Shown here one piece after another: positions 1-10,220 of a stretch of 64,000 bases of DNA. The stretch spans positions 940,001 through 1,004,000 of the forward strand of contig BSBN01000494.1 of the NCBI GenBank assembly GCA_027924645.1, in the 5' to 3' direction. This DNA is from Cunninghamia lanceolata (taxonomy: Eukaryota; Streptophyta; Pinopsida; Cupressales; Cupressaceae). The position numbers and the translations under genes were made by a program. Every line of letters begins with the position of its first letter. Positions within the stretch are counted from its first letter, which is position 1. Under the pieces are notes generated by a model. That model did not search any database and was not told the origin of the DNA. It was given only the letters and a program-made list of their open reading frames with translations.

Positions 1-418
1 AATTTTGATTTTCTTCCATTACTTCAACAACATCATTGTTTTCTTCATCAGAAACCAATTCAATCAACAAATTGCTACCCATTGGTTGACTTGAACTGCA
101 TCCTATATTAGAAGAAGGGCATTTTTTATATGTATCAATGTTGGTATTCATAAGTTGAAGAGCATTGATATTTTTCACACACCTTGTTCTTTGAAATATC
201 TTAACCTTAAAATATGAATTGGATATGTACTTAAACACAGTGAAATCTCCAATCTCCAGCCCATGATGATTCACAAAATTTTCCCAACCCTACCTACATT
301 CTAGCTTATTTATGGTACCCCATAATTGTACATCCCACTCATGTCCACCTGGACCTTACAACACCGTATGTTCATCTGTGTTGTCTATAAACTGTGAAAC
401 AAATGTAGGATGAATGTG
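1..418 (-). pseudogene. B3-domain exon, tandem copy 1 (broken)
   Basis: Read on the minus strand from an AG acceptor at 419-420, this exon encodes a near-complete plant B3 DNA-binding domain. It has an IHPTFVSQF start, a GPGGHEWDVQLWG strand, GWENFVNHHGLEIGDF, and the closing strand FKVKIFQ. Two in-frame stops interrupt it, TAA at 356-358 and TAG at 290-292, each one transition from a Gln codon. The frame then stays open to base 1 through an acidic tail rich in Asp and Glu, so the gene or its remnant continues off the left edge. B3 proteins of the REM type bind DNA in the nucleus and often carry several B3 domains, which would fit tandem exons. Family call is by motif; the subfamily is inferred. 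Confidence 0.6.
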
Positions 419-507
419 CTGCCATAAAGACATTACACAATTAGATTTTACAAGTTCTTAACAATGTATAGGAAAAAAGAAGAATGAAAAATAATGTATA
501 GAGTTAC
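419..507 (-). other. Predicted 89-bp intron between B3 exon copies 2 and 1
   Basis: On the minus strand the donor is GTAACTC (GT at 506-507) and the acceptor is ATGGCAG (AG at 419-420). The same donor and acceptor motifs recur one repeat period away, near 1010 and 925, so each 507-bp unit is one exon plus one short intron. Confidence 0.45.
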
Positions 508-924
508 CAGTTTTCTGTAAAGTCTCCAAGCATAATTTTGAAGGAGGCACAACCATTAAACTAATTCATTCAGCAACTTGTTGCCCATTAGTTGACTTGA
601 ACGACATACTCTATTAGAAGAAGGGCATCTTTTATCTGTATCAATGTTGGTATTCATAAGTTGAAGAGCACTGATATTTTTCACACACCTTGTTCTTTGA
701 AATATCTTAACCTTAAAATATGACTTGGATATGTACTTGAACACAACAAAATCTTCAATCTCCAGCCCATGATGATTCACAAAATTTTCCCAACCCTGCC
801 TATATTCTAGTTTATTTATGGTACCCCCTAATTGTACATCCCACTCCTATCCACCTCGGCCTTGCAACACCATATGTTTGTCTGTGTTGTCTATAAACTG
901 TGAAACAAATGCAGGAGGAATGTG
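508..924 (-). pseudogene. B3-domain exon, tandem copy 2 (broken)
   Basis: Second copy of the B3 exon, 507 bp from the first. Minus-strand reading shows the same GWENFVNHHGLEIEDFVVFKY core and the FKVKIFQRTRCVKN strand, then ends at a TAA just after NELV. The two codons that are stops in copy 1 are intact Gln codons here, but this copy has its own in-frame TAG in the GG-EWDVQL loop. Copies 1 and 2 therefore decayed independently after duplication. The longest open piece is 74 codons (556-780). Confidence 0.58.
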
Positions 925-1011
925 CTGCCATAAACACATTACACAATTAGATTTTACAAGTTCTTAACAGTGTATAGGAAATAAAAGAATGAAAATAATG
1001 TATAGAGTTAC

Positions 1012-1347
1012 TAGTTTTTGAGTAAAGTCTCTAAGAATAACTTTGAATAAGGAGGCACACCCATTAAACCAATTCATTCAACAACTTGTTGCCCATTGGT
1101 TGACTTGAACTACATACCCTATTAGAAGAAGGGCATCTTTTATCTATATCAATGTTGGTATTCATAAGCTGAAGAGCATTGAAAATTTTCACACCCTATT
1201 CTTTGAAATATCTTAACCTTAAAATATGACTTGGATATGTACTTGAACACAACAAAATCTCCAATCTCCATCCCATGATGATTCACAAAATTTTGCCAAC
1301 TCTGCCTGAATTCTAGTTTATTTATGGTACCCCTTAATTGTACATCC
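1012..1347 (-). pseudogene. B3-domain exon, tandem copy 3, truncated by the telomere-like array
   Basis: Third copy of the unit. The minus-strand donor motif GTAACTC lies at about 1005-1011. The B3 core is recognisable, with small deletions near 1180-1195. The copy stops abruptly at about 1347, after the shared string ATTGTACATCCC, where CCCTAAA-type repeats take over. The N-terminal third of the domain is missing. Confidence 0.5.
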
Positions 1348-3602
1348 CTAAACCCTAAACCTTAATCCCTTAACTCTAAACCCTAATCCCTAATTCCTAA
1401 ACCATAAACCCTAATCCCTAATTATAATTTATGGTACCCTAATCCCTAAACCCTAAACCCTAATCCCTTATCCCTAAACCATAAACCCTATCCCTAAATC
1501 CTCAACCCTCAACACTTAAACCTTAAATCCTAAACCCTATCGGTAATGCCTCCACCCTAAACGCTATCCCTATTCCTAAACTCTCAACTCTCGACACTAT
1601 AGCTTAAACCCTAATCCCTTATCCATAAACCCTAATCCCTATCCCTCAACCCTTAACCCTTAAAACTTGAACCCTAAAACCTATCCGTACACCCTCGACA
1701 CTCAACACTATATCTTAAACCCTAATCCCTTAACCCTCATCCCTAAAGCCTCAACCCTAAATCCTTAAACCTTCAACCCTAAACCCTATCCCTAATCCCT
1801 CTACCCTCAACACTCTACTTTAACCCTAATCCCTTGACGATCAACCCTATCCCTAAACCCTCAACCCTCAACTCTCAACATTAAACCCTAATCCATCAAC
1901 CCTAAACCCTATCCCTAAACCCTCAACCCTCAACACTATACCTTAAACCCTAATCCCTATCCCTCAACCCTTAACCCTTAAAACTTAAACCTATCCCTAC
2001 ACCCTCCACAATTGACACTATATCTAAAGCCTTAAACCCTCATCCCTAAAGCCTCAACACTCAATCTTTAAACCTTCAACGCTAAACCCTATCCCTAATC
2101 CCTCTACCCTTGACACTCTAACCCTAATCCCTTGACCATCAACCCTATCCCTAAACCTTCAACCCTCAACCCTCAACTCTCAACATTAAACCCTAATCTG
2201 TCAACCCTAAACCCTAATCCCTCAACCCTAATCTCTATCCCTAAACCCTCGACCCTTAACACTATACCTTAAACCCTAATCCATCAACCCTAAAACTGAA
2301 TCCCTCAACCCTCAACCCTAAACGCTATCACTAAACTCTCAACCCTCGACACTATACCTTAAACCCTAATCCCTCAACCCTCAAACCTAATCCGTCAACC
2401 CTCAACCCTAATCCCTCATCCCTAAACCTTAAACGCTATTCCTATTCCTAAACCATCAACCCTCAACACTATACCTTAAACCCTAATGCCTTATCCCTAA
2501 ACCCTAAACCCTATCCCTCAACCCTTAACCCTTAAAACTTAAACCCTAAAACCTATCCCTAAACCCTCAATGCTCAACACTATATCTTAAACCCCAATCC
2601 CTTAACCCTTAGCCCTAAAGCCTCAACCCTCAATCGTTAAACCTTCAACCCTAATCCCTTTACCCTTGACACTCTACTTTAACCCTAATCTCTTGACCAT
2701 TAACCCTATCACTAAATCCTCAACCCTCAACCCTCAACTCTCAACATTAAACCCTAATCCATCAACCCTAAACCCTAATCCCTCAACCCTAAACCCTATT
2801 CATAAACCCTCAACCCTCAACACTATTCTTGAAACCCTAATCCATCAACCCTAAACCCTAATCCCTCAAACCTCAACCCTCAACACTATTCCTTAAACCC
2901 TAATCCCTCAACTCTAAACTCTAATCCCTCAACCCTAAACCTTAAACCCTATCCCTAAACACTCAACCCTTAGCACTATACCTTAAACTTTAATACCTCA
3001 ACCCTCAACCCTCAACCCTAATCCCTCATCCCTAAACCCTAAATGCTATCCCTATTCCTAAACCCTCAACCCAAGACATTATACCTTAAACCCTAATCCC
3101 TTACCCCTAAAACTTAAACCCTATCCCTCAACCCCTAACCCTTAAACCTTAAACTCTAAAACCTATCCTTAAAACCTCAACCCTATACCCTCAACCATAT
3201 ACTTAAGCCCTAATCCCTTAATCATCAACCCTATACCTTAAACCTTGAAGCCTACACCCACAAACCCTCATCCCTAGACCATATAACCTCACCCTGATAT
3301 CCTAAACCCCAAATATTGTGCCTCAACCCTATACTTAAATTAAACCTAAACCATACGTGTTGTCAACCCAAGTCACCCTATGCCTTATATACCCTCAATC
3401 CATATCGTAAACCCTAAACCCAATATCCTAAACTCTAATCCCCGTGCCTTACACACTTAATCTTATACACTCAACAACCTAAATATTAACCCTCAATTGT
3501 AACCCTCGACCCTCTAATCTCTACCCTCTACCGTCTACCTATTACTTAAGCCCTAATCCTTCAACCCTCAACCCTCAAAACTATACAGGCTTAGGTCCTT
3601 AT
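1348..3602. repeat. Degenerate interstitial telomere-like repeat array
   Basis: About 2.25 kb of CCCTAAACCCTAATCCCT-type sequence, a degenerate form of the plant telomere repeat (CCCTAAA)n, strongly C/A-rich on the plus strand. It is not a clean 7-mer: CCCTAA, CCCTCAA and CCCTATC variants are mixed. A marker phrase CAACACTATACCTTAAACCC recurs at least 12 times. The array decays towards 3250-3600, and a short remnant (ATACCCTAAACCC) sits just right of the copia element at 17248, so the array originally continued across that insertion site. No gene is present; the small open frame at 2666-2854 is a translation of the repeat. Confidence 0.9.
3598..3602. other. Target-site duplication CTTAT (left)
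   Basis: The five bases before the 5' LTR are identical to 17243-17247 after the 3' LTR. Confidence 0.85.
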
Positions 3603-4847
3603 TGTTGCAAGTATGGGCCTAATTGGTGTTGTGATTGATGTCAACATACCCCTGTTGTGTTGATGGAAAGGATTGGATGAACTGAGTACTGAGGGTATTG
3701 AGAAAATTAGTCCTAATCAGGAACAGAGAAGAACAGTGAAGATAGTAAGGTAAAAGTCCAAGATAAGATGAGGATCAGAGGATGCAATTTAAAGGGTTTG
3801 TATATATGTGTCTTAAAGTGATCCAGTAAAGATTTTAGAGGTTTTCATGAAGATCTAAAGAAGTTGTGGTTGTTCAAGTAAAACTGGTTCTGGCAGGTGT
3901 TCAGAGGTGATAGAGTGACACAGATAGGTCCGGTGAGATCCGGAAATGCATTATCCTATTCTGTGGATTTGAGGGCATGTTAAGGAAGTCTTTGTGAAGT
4001 ATCAACTCGATTGGATCGTGGTTTGAAGGTTCACAAGCATCTATTCCTTTGTGATAGTAGTGACAGACTGTGTTCTTGAGGTTTCAGATGGAGAGAAGGA
4101 TTTTAGTAAGCAGATGAAGTGTGGATGTTCTTGGTGATTCAGGCAATCTTCTGGAGCTCTTTGGATCATGTCCAGTTCATGTTGGTGGTCTGCATTGGAG
4201 TTGGAGCTCGTAATTGAAGAATATCTTCTGGATGATGGTGTTCTTCCTGAAGATTGGCCAACCGGATGTATTACACATCTTATGGATGTTCTTGAAGATG
4301 TTTTCTGACTTATATGATTATTCCTAAGTCAATGCCTTGTATAAAGAAGGAGTTGTGAAGTCATTTCAAAGTGTGTCTTGTGGAGATGTGAGTGTGGTAG
4401 CGAGGAAGAGAGTGAAAGATAGAGAAGAAGTTTTGGGCTTAAATGGAACTGATTCAAGCATGGTGAAGATGTTATTCTCCAGTTCAAGTGTGTGATACTT
4501 ATTCTATAGACAGTGAGTCTATTGTAGGTAGTGAGCCTCTTGTGAGAAGTGTGCTCGAGTAGTGAGCCCTAATTGGCATGTGTCATTTTGTTCTTTCTAT
4601 TCTTCTAATAGAGAATACAATCTTGGGTTAATCACCCCATGGTTTTTCCCTTAACCAGGTTTTCCACATCAAAATCTTGGTGTCTTATGTGTTGATGTGT
4701 TTCTACTCTTGATTCAATTTATTATGTTTTCATGATTGATTTATTGATATGGTACTAAGTCACAAAAGGATTTAAGTGTGTAATTGGAAATAAAGTTATT
4801 GACAACTGATTCACCCCCCCTCTCAGTTGTCTGTCCTGAATCTAACA
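3603..4847 (+). repeat. 5' LTR of the copia element
   Basis: 1245 bp, TG to CA, matching 15996-17242 throughout by eye with many scattered transitions. The end is a C-rich tract followed by CTCAGTTGTCTGTCCTGAA and TCTAACA. Confidence 0.92.
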
Positions 4848-4849
4848 AT

Positions 4850-4861
4850 TGGTATTAGAGC
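4850..4861 (+). promoter_or_regulatory. Primer binding site of the copia element
   Basis: TGGTATTAGAGC, two bases after the LTR. It differs by one base from TGGTATCAGAGC, the usual complement of the initiator Met-tRNA 3' end used by plant copia elements. Confidence 0.85.
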
Positions 4862-4904
4862 CAAGTTCCTCTAAAAGGAGCTTAACCACTTGAGGAGATC
4901 CAGG

Positions 4905-5806
4905 ATGTCATCATATAAGAAGGATAGTCTGAAGTTTGATGGAACCAATTTTAATCTTTGGAAAAGTCACATGAAATGTCATTTGCAATGTATGGGAATG
5001 CAGTACTGGACCATGGCTTCAACAAAGTATACTCCTCCACAGGGTGGTCCGAAAGCCCCAAATGAAATCACAGATGTTGAAAACAATTTGTGAACAATAG
5101 AAGCTCTTCTAAGTGCATTATCTGATTCACAGCTTTCAAATGTTGTTGACCTACCAACTGCCTTTGAGATTTGGGAAAAACTGGAACTTCTGCATGAAGG
5201 AGACAAGTATGTTAAATGTGCAAGGCTACAGAGTCTGAAAGGGAATTTTGAAAATTTGAAGATGAGAGAAGATGAAAATATCACTACTTTTATGCCAAGA
5301 GTGACTGAGCTCGTTTATGGAATTAGATGTGCTAGTGGAGTCCTAGATGAGGATGAGATTGTTGGCAAAATTCTCAGATCCCTTCCTACCTCTTATAAAA
5401 TCAAGGTTGCTGCCATTGAAGAATTCAGAGCCCATACAACTGTCACAAGAGATCAATTGGTTGGTAAATTGGTTGCATTTGAAATGAATGAATTTGGAGA
5501 TGCCCCCCCAAGACTAAATCTGCATTTAGAGCTAGTGCTTTTGTAAAAGGTAAACAAAGGTTTGATCTGGGAGAGAACTCTTCAAGGAAACTTTCATGGT
5601 ATGAAAAAACAAGAAAAGATTTGGAAGAAGAAGAAACTGAAACTGCTCAGCTTGAAGCCCTTATTGCAAAAAGACTACCAAGAGGATCCGATAAGTATGA
5701 AGGGAAATTGCCTTTTAAGTTTTTCAACTACAATAAGATTGGTCATTTTGCCTCAAAGTGTCCGAAAAGATTTTCAAGACCAAACCCTAATAGATCAAGG
5801 TTCTAA
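4905..5806 (+). pseudogene. Copia gag, broken
   Basis: Starts MSSYKKDSLKFDGTNFNLWK, the typical N-terminus of plant copia Gag (UBN2-type). A stop at 5091-5093 interrupts it, it resumes to about 5546, then shifts frame to 5621-5806. The last part holds a degenerate CCHC zinc knuckle: the first two Cys are replaced (FFNYNKIGHFASKC), leaving only His and the last Cys. Gag would form the cytoplasmic virus-like particle and package the RNA. With lost zinc ligands, stops and frameshifts this copy cannot do so. Confidence 0.85.
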
Positions 5807-5959
5807 AAGAATTGTTACTATGTTCATGAAGAGGATGATAATGAAGGAGTAACAGATGATGAATCGGAGATAGGAAACAAATCTGGAAGTGATTGGATGT
5901 TTATTTCCATCAAGGAAGAAGATCCAATGCCCTCTCAATCTGTCAATCATAAAGTTGTA

Positions 5960-7319
5960 GAAAGAGCTCTGGCTGCCCAAGTTGAAGAGAAGGATGATTG
6001 AGTCATTGACAGTGGACGCTCTCACCATATGACAGGTGACAAAAATAAGTTCTTAGATTTAGAAATGTATGAAGGAGGAGTGGTAAAGTTTGGTGATAAT
6101 TCTGCTGGTAGAATCAGAGGTAGAGGAACTATTTCTTTTGATGGAAAGAACAAAACCGGTAACGTACTGTATGTTGAAGGATTGAAGCACAATCTTCTCA
6201 GTGTTGGACAGTTGATAGACAAAGGCTATGATCTCCAATTCAAGAATGGAAAATGCAAGATCTTTAAAAGTTTCAGAACAGAGATTGCATCCGGTACTCA
6301 GACAAAAGGTAATATCTTCCATTTAGTTGGTACCAGTAAAAGTTGTCTATTTGTACAAGTTGATCAGAGTTGGCTATGGCATAGGAGGATGTGTCATGTG
6401 AATTTTGATAATATCATCAAGATAAGCAACACTCAGGCTATAAGAGATCTTCCAAAACTGGTGAAACCTACAAATAGTTTGTGCAAAGAATGTTAGTTGG
6501 GAAAACAAAGCAGTCTCATTTAAAAGCAAAGAACAATCTTCTACCAGAATATTGGACTTAGTTCACACTGATCTATGTGGTCCGACAAGAATCAGGAGTG
6601 TACAAGGTGATAGATACTTCATGTTACTAATTGATGACTACTCCCGGATGATGTGGGAAACTTTTTTGAAAGATAAATTAGAAGCTTTTGAGAAATTCAA
6701 AATATTCAAGGCTATGGTAGAGAATGAAACCGGATTAAAATTAAAGTGTCTAAGGTCTGATAGAGGTGGAGAATTCACATTTGGTGATTTCATAGAATTC
6801 TATGAGAAACATAGAATAAAGAGATAGTTGTCTGCTCCTAGGACTCCACAATAGAATGGAGTAGTGGAGAGAAAGAACCGGACCATCCAGGAAGCATCTA
6901 GGACAATGATGATGGAAGCAAATGTTCCTCAGATCTATTGGAGAGAAGCTATCAGCACTGCAGTCTATACTCTAAATCGAGTTCAAATTAGAAGCAATAC
7001 TGGTAAGACTTCTTATGAACTTTGGTTTGACATCACTCCTACTGTGAGGTATTTCAGAGTTTTTGGTAGCAAATGTTACATCAAAAGAGATGAAGATCTG
7101 GGCAAGTTTGATGCAAGAAGTGATGAAGGAATATTCTTGGGTTACTCTACTCAAAGCGAAGCATACCGGTGTTATAACAAGAGACTGAGAAAGATTATAG
7201 AAAGTACAAATCTGAAGGTTGATGAAGGAATTGAAAAACCCTCAAGGTTTTATGAATATGATGAAGATGATCAGAATGATGTTCTAATTCAAGGACGCCA
7301 AGCCCCTTCTGCAAGTTAG
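5960..7319 (+). pseudogene. Copia protease and integrase, broken
   Basis: The protease active site reads VIDSGRSHHMTGD at about 6004-6040, retaining the DSG triad after an in-frame TGA. A gag-pre-integrase region follows (6029-6496) with LWHRRMCHVNFDNI and a Cys pair, ending at a stop. The integrase core runs in pieces at 6552-6827 and 6864-7319: DLVHTDLCGP and DDYSR near the start, LRSDRGGEFT in the middle, and NGVVERKNRTIQEASRTMM carrying the final Glu. Stops at 6825-6827 and 6852-6854 interrupt it. Protease would cut the polyprotein and integrase would insert the cDNA. Confidence 0.88.
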
Positions 7320-7399
7320 ATTCAAACTGATCCGGTAAATCAAGAAGAAGAGATGAGTTTCAATGAGCCTGATCAAGAATCAGAAGTGCAAGAAACTCC

Positions 7400-8655
7400 C
7401 AAGTTCCCAAGTATGTAAGACTAAACCACTTTGAAGATCAGATCATAGGTGATAAGAGTAAAGGTATACAAGCAAGATGAAGAATTGCTCAAGATTCAGA
7501 TGAATATTGTCTGATTTCAAAGATTGAACCTAAGATAGCAAATGAAGCTTGCAATGATGAAAATTGGACTAAAGTAATGGAGAAAGAGCTGATGTAAATT
7601 GAGAAAAATCATACTTGGGATCTTGTTCCCAGACCTAGAAACAAGAATGTGATTGGAACAAAATGGGTCATCCAGAACAAACTAAATGAAGTTGGTGAAG
7701 TAATCAGAAATAAAGCTAGATTGGTCTACAAGGGTTACTCTTGAATAGGAGTTGATTTTGAAGAGACTTTTGCTTCGGTGGCAAGAATTGAAGCAGTCAG
7801 ATTATTTCTTGCTTTTGCTGCCTTCAAGGACTTCAAAGTATATTAGATGGATGTCAAGTCTGCCTTCTTGAATGGTGACTTGGAAGAAGAAGTATACATT
7901 GAGCAACCGGATGGATTTCAATTGTCTGATCATGGTGATATGGTTTGCAAGTTGAAGAAAGCTATGTATGGACTAAAGTAAGCCCCAAGAGCCTGGTATG
8001 AAAGATTGGATAAGCATCTTTTGAAGATTGGTTTCAACAAAGGTACTGCTGACAGTAATTTGTATTTCAAAATTGATCATGAAAACGTCTTGATTATTGA
8101 AGTGTTTGTTGATGATATCATTTTTGGAGGAAGAGATAGTATGTGTAAAACTTTTTCAAATCAAATGAAAAGTGAATTTGAGATGTCCATGCTTGGGGAA
8201 ATAAATTTCTTCTTGGGTCTACAAATCACTCAAACAAAGAAAGGAATCTTCATTTCTTAGACCAAATATGTGAAAGAATTGTTCAAAAAATTTAGGATGG
8301 AAGACTTAAAACCAATGAATACTCCCATGGCAACCAAATGTAAATTAGGCAAAGATGATGACTCTCCTAAGGTTGATCAGAAAAAGTACAGGTCAATGAT
8401 TGGAGGATTGTTGTATCTCACTCAAACTAGACCTTACATTATGAATGTTGTGGGTCTTATTGCTAGATTTCAAGTTGATCCTAGAGAATCTCATGTCATG
8501 GAAATCAAGAGAATTTTTAGATATCTAAAAGGAACAGTTGAGTATGGATTGTGGTATCCCAGAGATCATAATTTCTCTCTTCATGCATATAAAGATGTGG
8601 ATTGGGTAGGAGATGTGGATGACCGGAAGAGTACCAGTGGTGGAGCATTCTTCTT
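7400..8655 (+). pseudogene. Copia reverse transcriptase and RNase H (part 1), broken
   Basis: RT (RVT_2 type) shows [40 protein letters not shown], the MYGLK-APRAWYERL motif and a catalytic VFVDDIIFGG near 8100-8130. Stops occur at about 7742, 7845, 7978 and 8258. RNase H begins in YLKGTVEYGLWYP and DVDWVGDVDDRKSTSGG and is cut at 8660 by the nested element; the rest is at 15266-15615. Confidence 0.88.
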
Positions 8656-8660
8656 GGGGA
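8656..8660. other. Target-site duplication GGGGA of the nested element
   Basis: GGGGA at 8656-8660 is repeated at 15261-15265. Counting one copy, the copia reading frame continues across the junction. Confidence 0.92.
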
Positions 8661-10209
8661 TGTAGGGAAATGAAGGCATCTTAGAACGTATTTCTAAGAA
8701 AAGTGGTGTCTTCGACAAATTTAAATTCTTTCCAAATGCTTCAAAAACACGCACAACTATGCCTTTAAAGCGGAAACAGACATAGAACATTTCCTACATT
8801 GACCCTTAGAGGAAAGCACAAGCGAACAATATCTAGTTTCAATAGCAGAGACATTAAACATGAAAGCAGAACAAGAACACAGATTTATGTGGGGAAAACC
8901 CTTACGGGTAAAAAACCCCACACTCCAAAAGCCCAGATCACCATTGTATTATTCAGCAACAGAAAAACAGTTACAATACATCTTGCTCCTTCTGAAGAAT
9001 AGCTGACAGTATAACCTTCTCAGCCAGAACTTCCTTCATCTGAATTCTATTTTCATCTTCTTCTCAGTCCCTTCACATGCTGTTCACATGCTGCATACAA
9101 CATACAGCATAAGACTTCACAGAAGAAGAAAACCAGAGGTCTCTCTCGAGAAGAACTCTCTCACACTTCTGACTCGATTACACAATTGCTTTTAGCAATC
9201 TAATCGATTCTCATGCAAACGACCGTTCATTCCAACTGCCCAGTATCGCTGACATCCAACTATCCAAACCGTTCGCATAACTATCTAACCATTCACATTC
9301 TCATAGGAAACTTTAGTCCCACATGCACAAGTTCTAGTTGGACATCCGGGTTTAAATGCCCGAACACACGTAAGATAATTATCGGCGCTTTTGCCACCGA
9401 CGACTCCAGACTAAGTCTCATCGGAGTAACCAACATCATCGGTGAACACTTCAACACTCACTCCGACAGTTCCTTGTCTTACCGACGCCAACACAACGCC
9501 AACTCTTCATCGGAGTGACTTCTGCCATCGGAGTGACAATTCAAGGCTGAGCTGATAGAAGTTCTCACGCCAATGCCAAACACCAACTTCCATCGGGGTG
9601 ACCAATGCCCATCAGAGAAACTTCCAAACGTCAACTCGACAAGGATTGTCATGCCGATGACCGTTCCATCGGAGAGACACCAACAATCGTCAAGACAAAA
9701 CCAAACTTTGCCGAAGACCAATGTCTCACCGATGCCAAAGCCAATGTCATCCATCGGAGAGAGAACTCAAGGCTTGGCCGACAGTGATTCTCATGCCGAT
9801 GCCAACCCTTCATCGGTATAACATGAAGTAACAGGGAGACTTCTTCCAGCTACGCCGATAACACTACTCACTCCGATGATCTTTCATCGGAGTGACTCAC
9901 GCCGACAAGATCGCTAACCCTTCATCCATCGTCGATGTGACCCAACACTATCGGAGCTCCTACCACCAGCTTTACCGACGGTCAACCTCATGCCGATGTC
10001 CCACTACCATCGGTAAGACCTTGGAGATCGGCATAAGACACTGAACTCCTACCGATAGTAAACCTCATGCCGATAGCTAGCCCTCCATCGGTGTAACCTA
10101 GCAGATTGGCCAAAGACCTCTTACTCCCACCGATACAAGGAGTCAAGCCGATAACAAAGGAAAACCAAGGAACCAATGAACCTGTAATTTGAGTCACTAG
10201 TACTCAACA
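8661..10209 (-). repeat. 3' LTR of the nested element
   Basis: 1549 bp, almost identical to 13678-15260. It lacks a 33-bp segment and one base present in the partner. The stretch 9390-10150 is crowded with CCGAT/ATCGG words. Small open frames here are LTR text, not genes. Confidence 0.92.
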
Positions 10210-10220
10210 TTCTCCCACTT
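10210..10220 (-). promoter_or_regulatory. Polypurine tract of the nested element
   Basis: On the minus strand, AAGTGGGAGAA runs directly into TGTTGAG, the first bases of the 3' LTR. Confidence 0.75.

Larger units (their letters stand above)
1..1347. repeat. Three tandem 507-bp units (B3 exon plus intron)
   Basis: The anchor CCCATT falls at 78, 585 and 1092, an exact 507-bp spacing. Flanking text such as TATCAATGTTGGTATTCATAAG is shared at the same phase. Copy 3 is cut at its right end and copy 1 runs off the window. Confidence 0.85.

Noticed and set aside
2666..2854. 62-codon open frame rich in Asn-Pro-Ser-Thr-Leu
   Set aside because: It is a direct translation of the telomere-like repeat, with no start context or family.
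1348..3602. A real chromosome end
   Set aside because: The repeats are degenerate and flanked on both sides by other DNA, so this is interstitial.
9213..9821. Open frames repeated near 14264-14872
   Set aside because: Both sets are LTR sequence of the nested element; identical frames in both LTRs reflect the repeat, not a gene.
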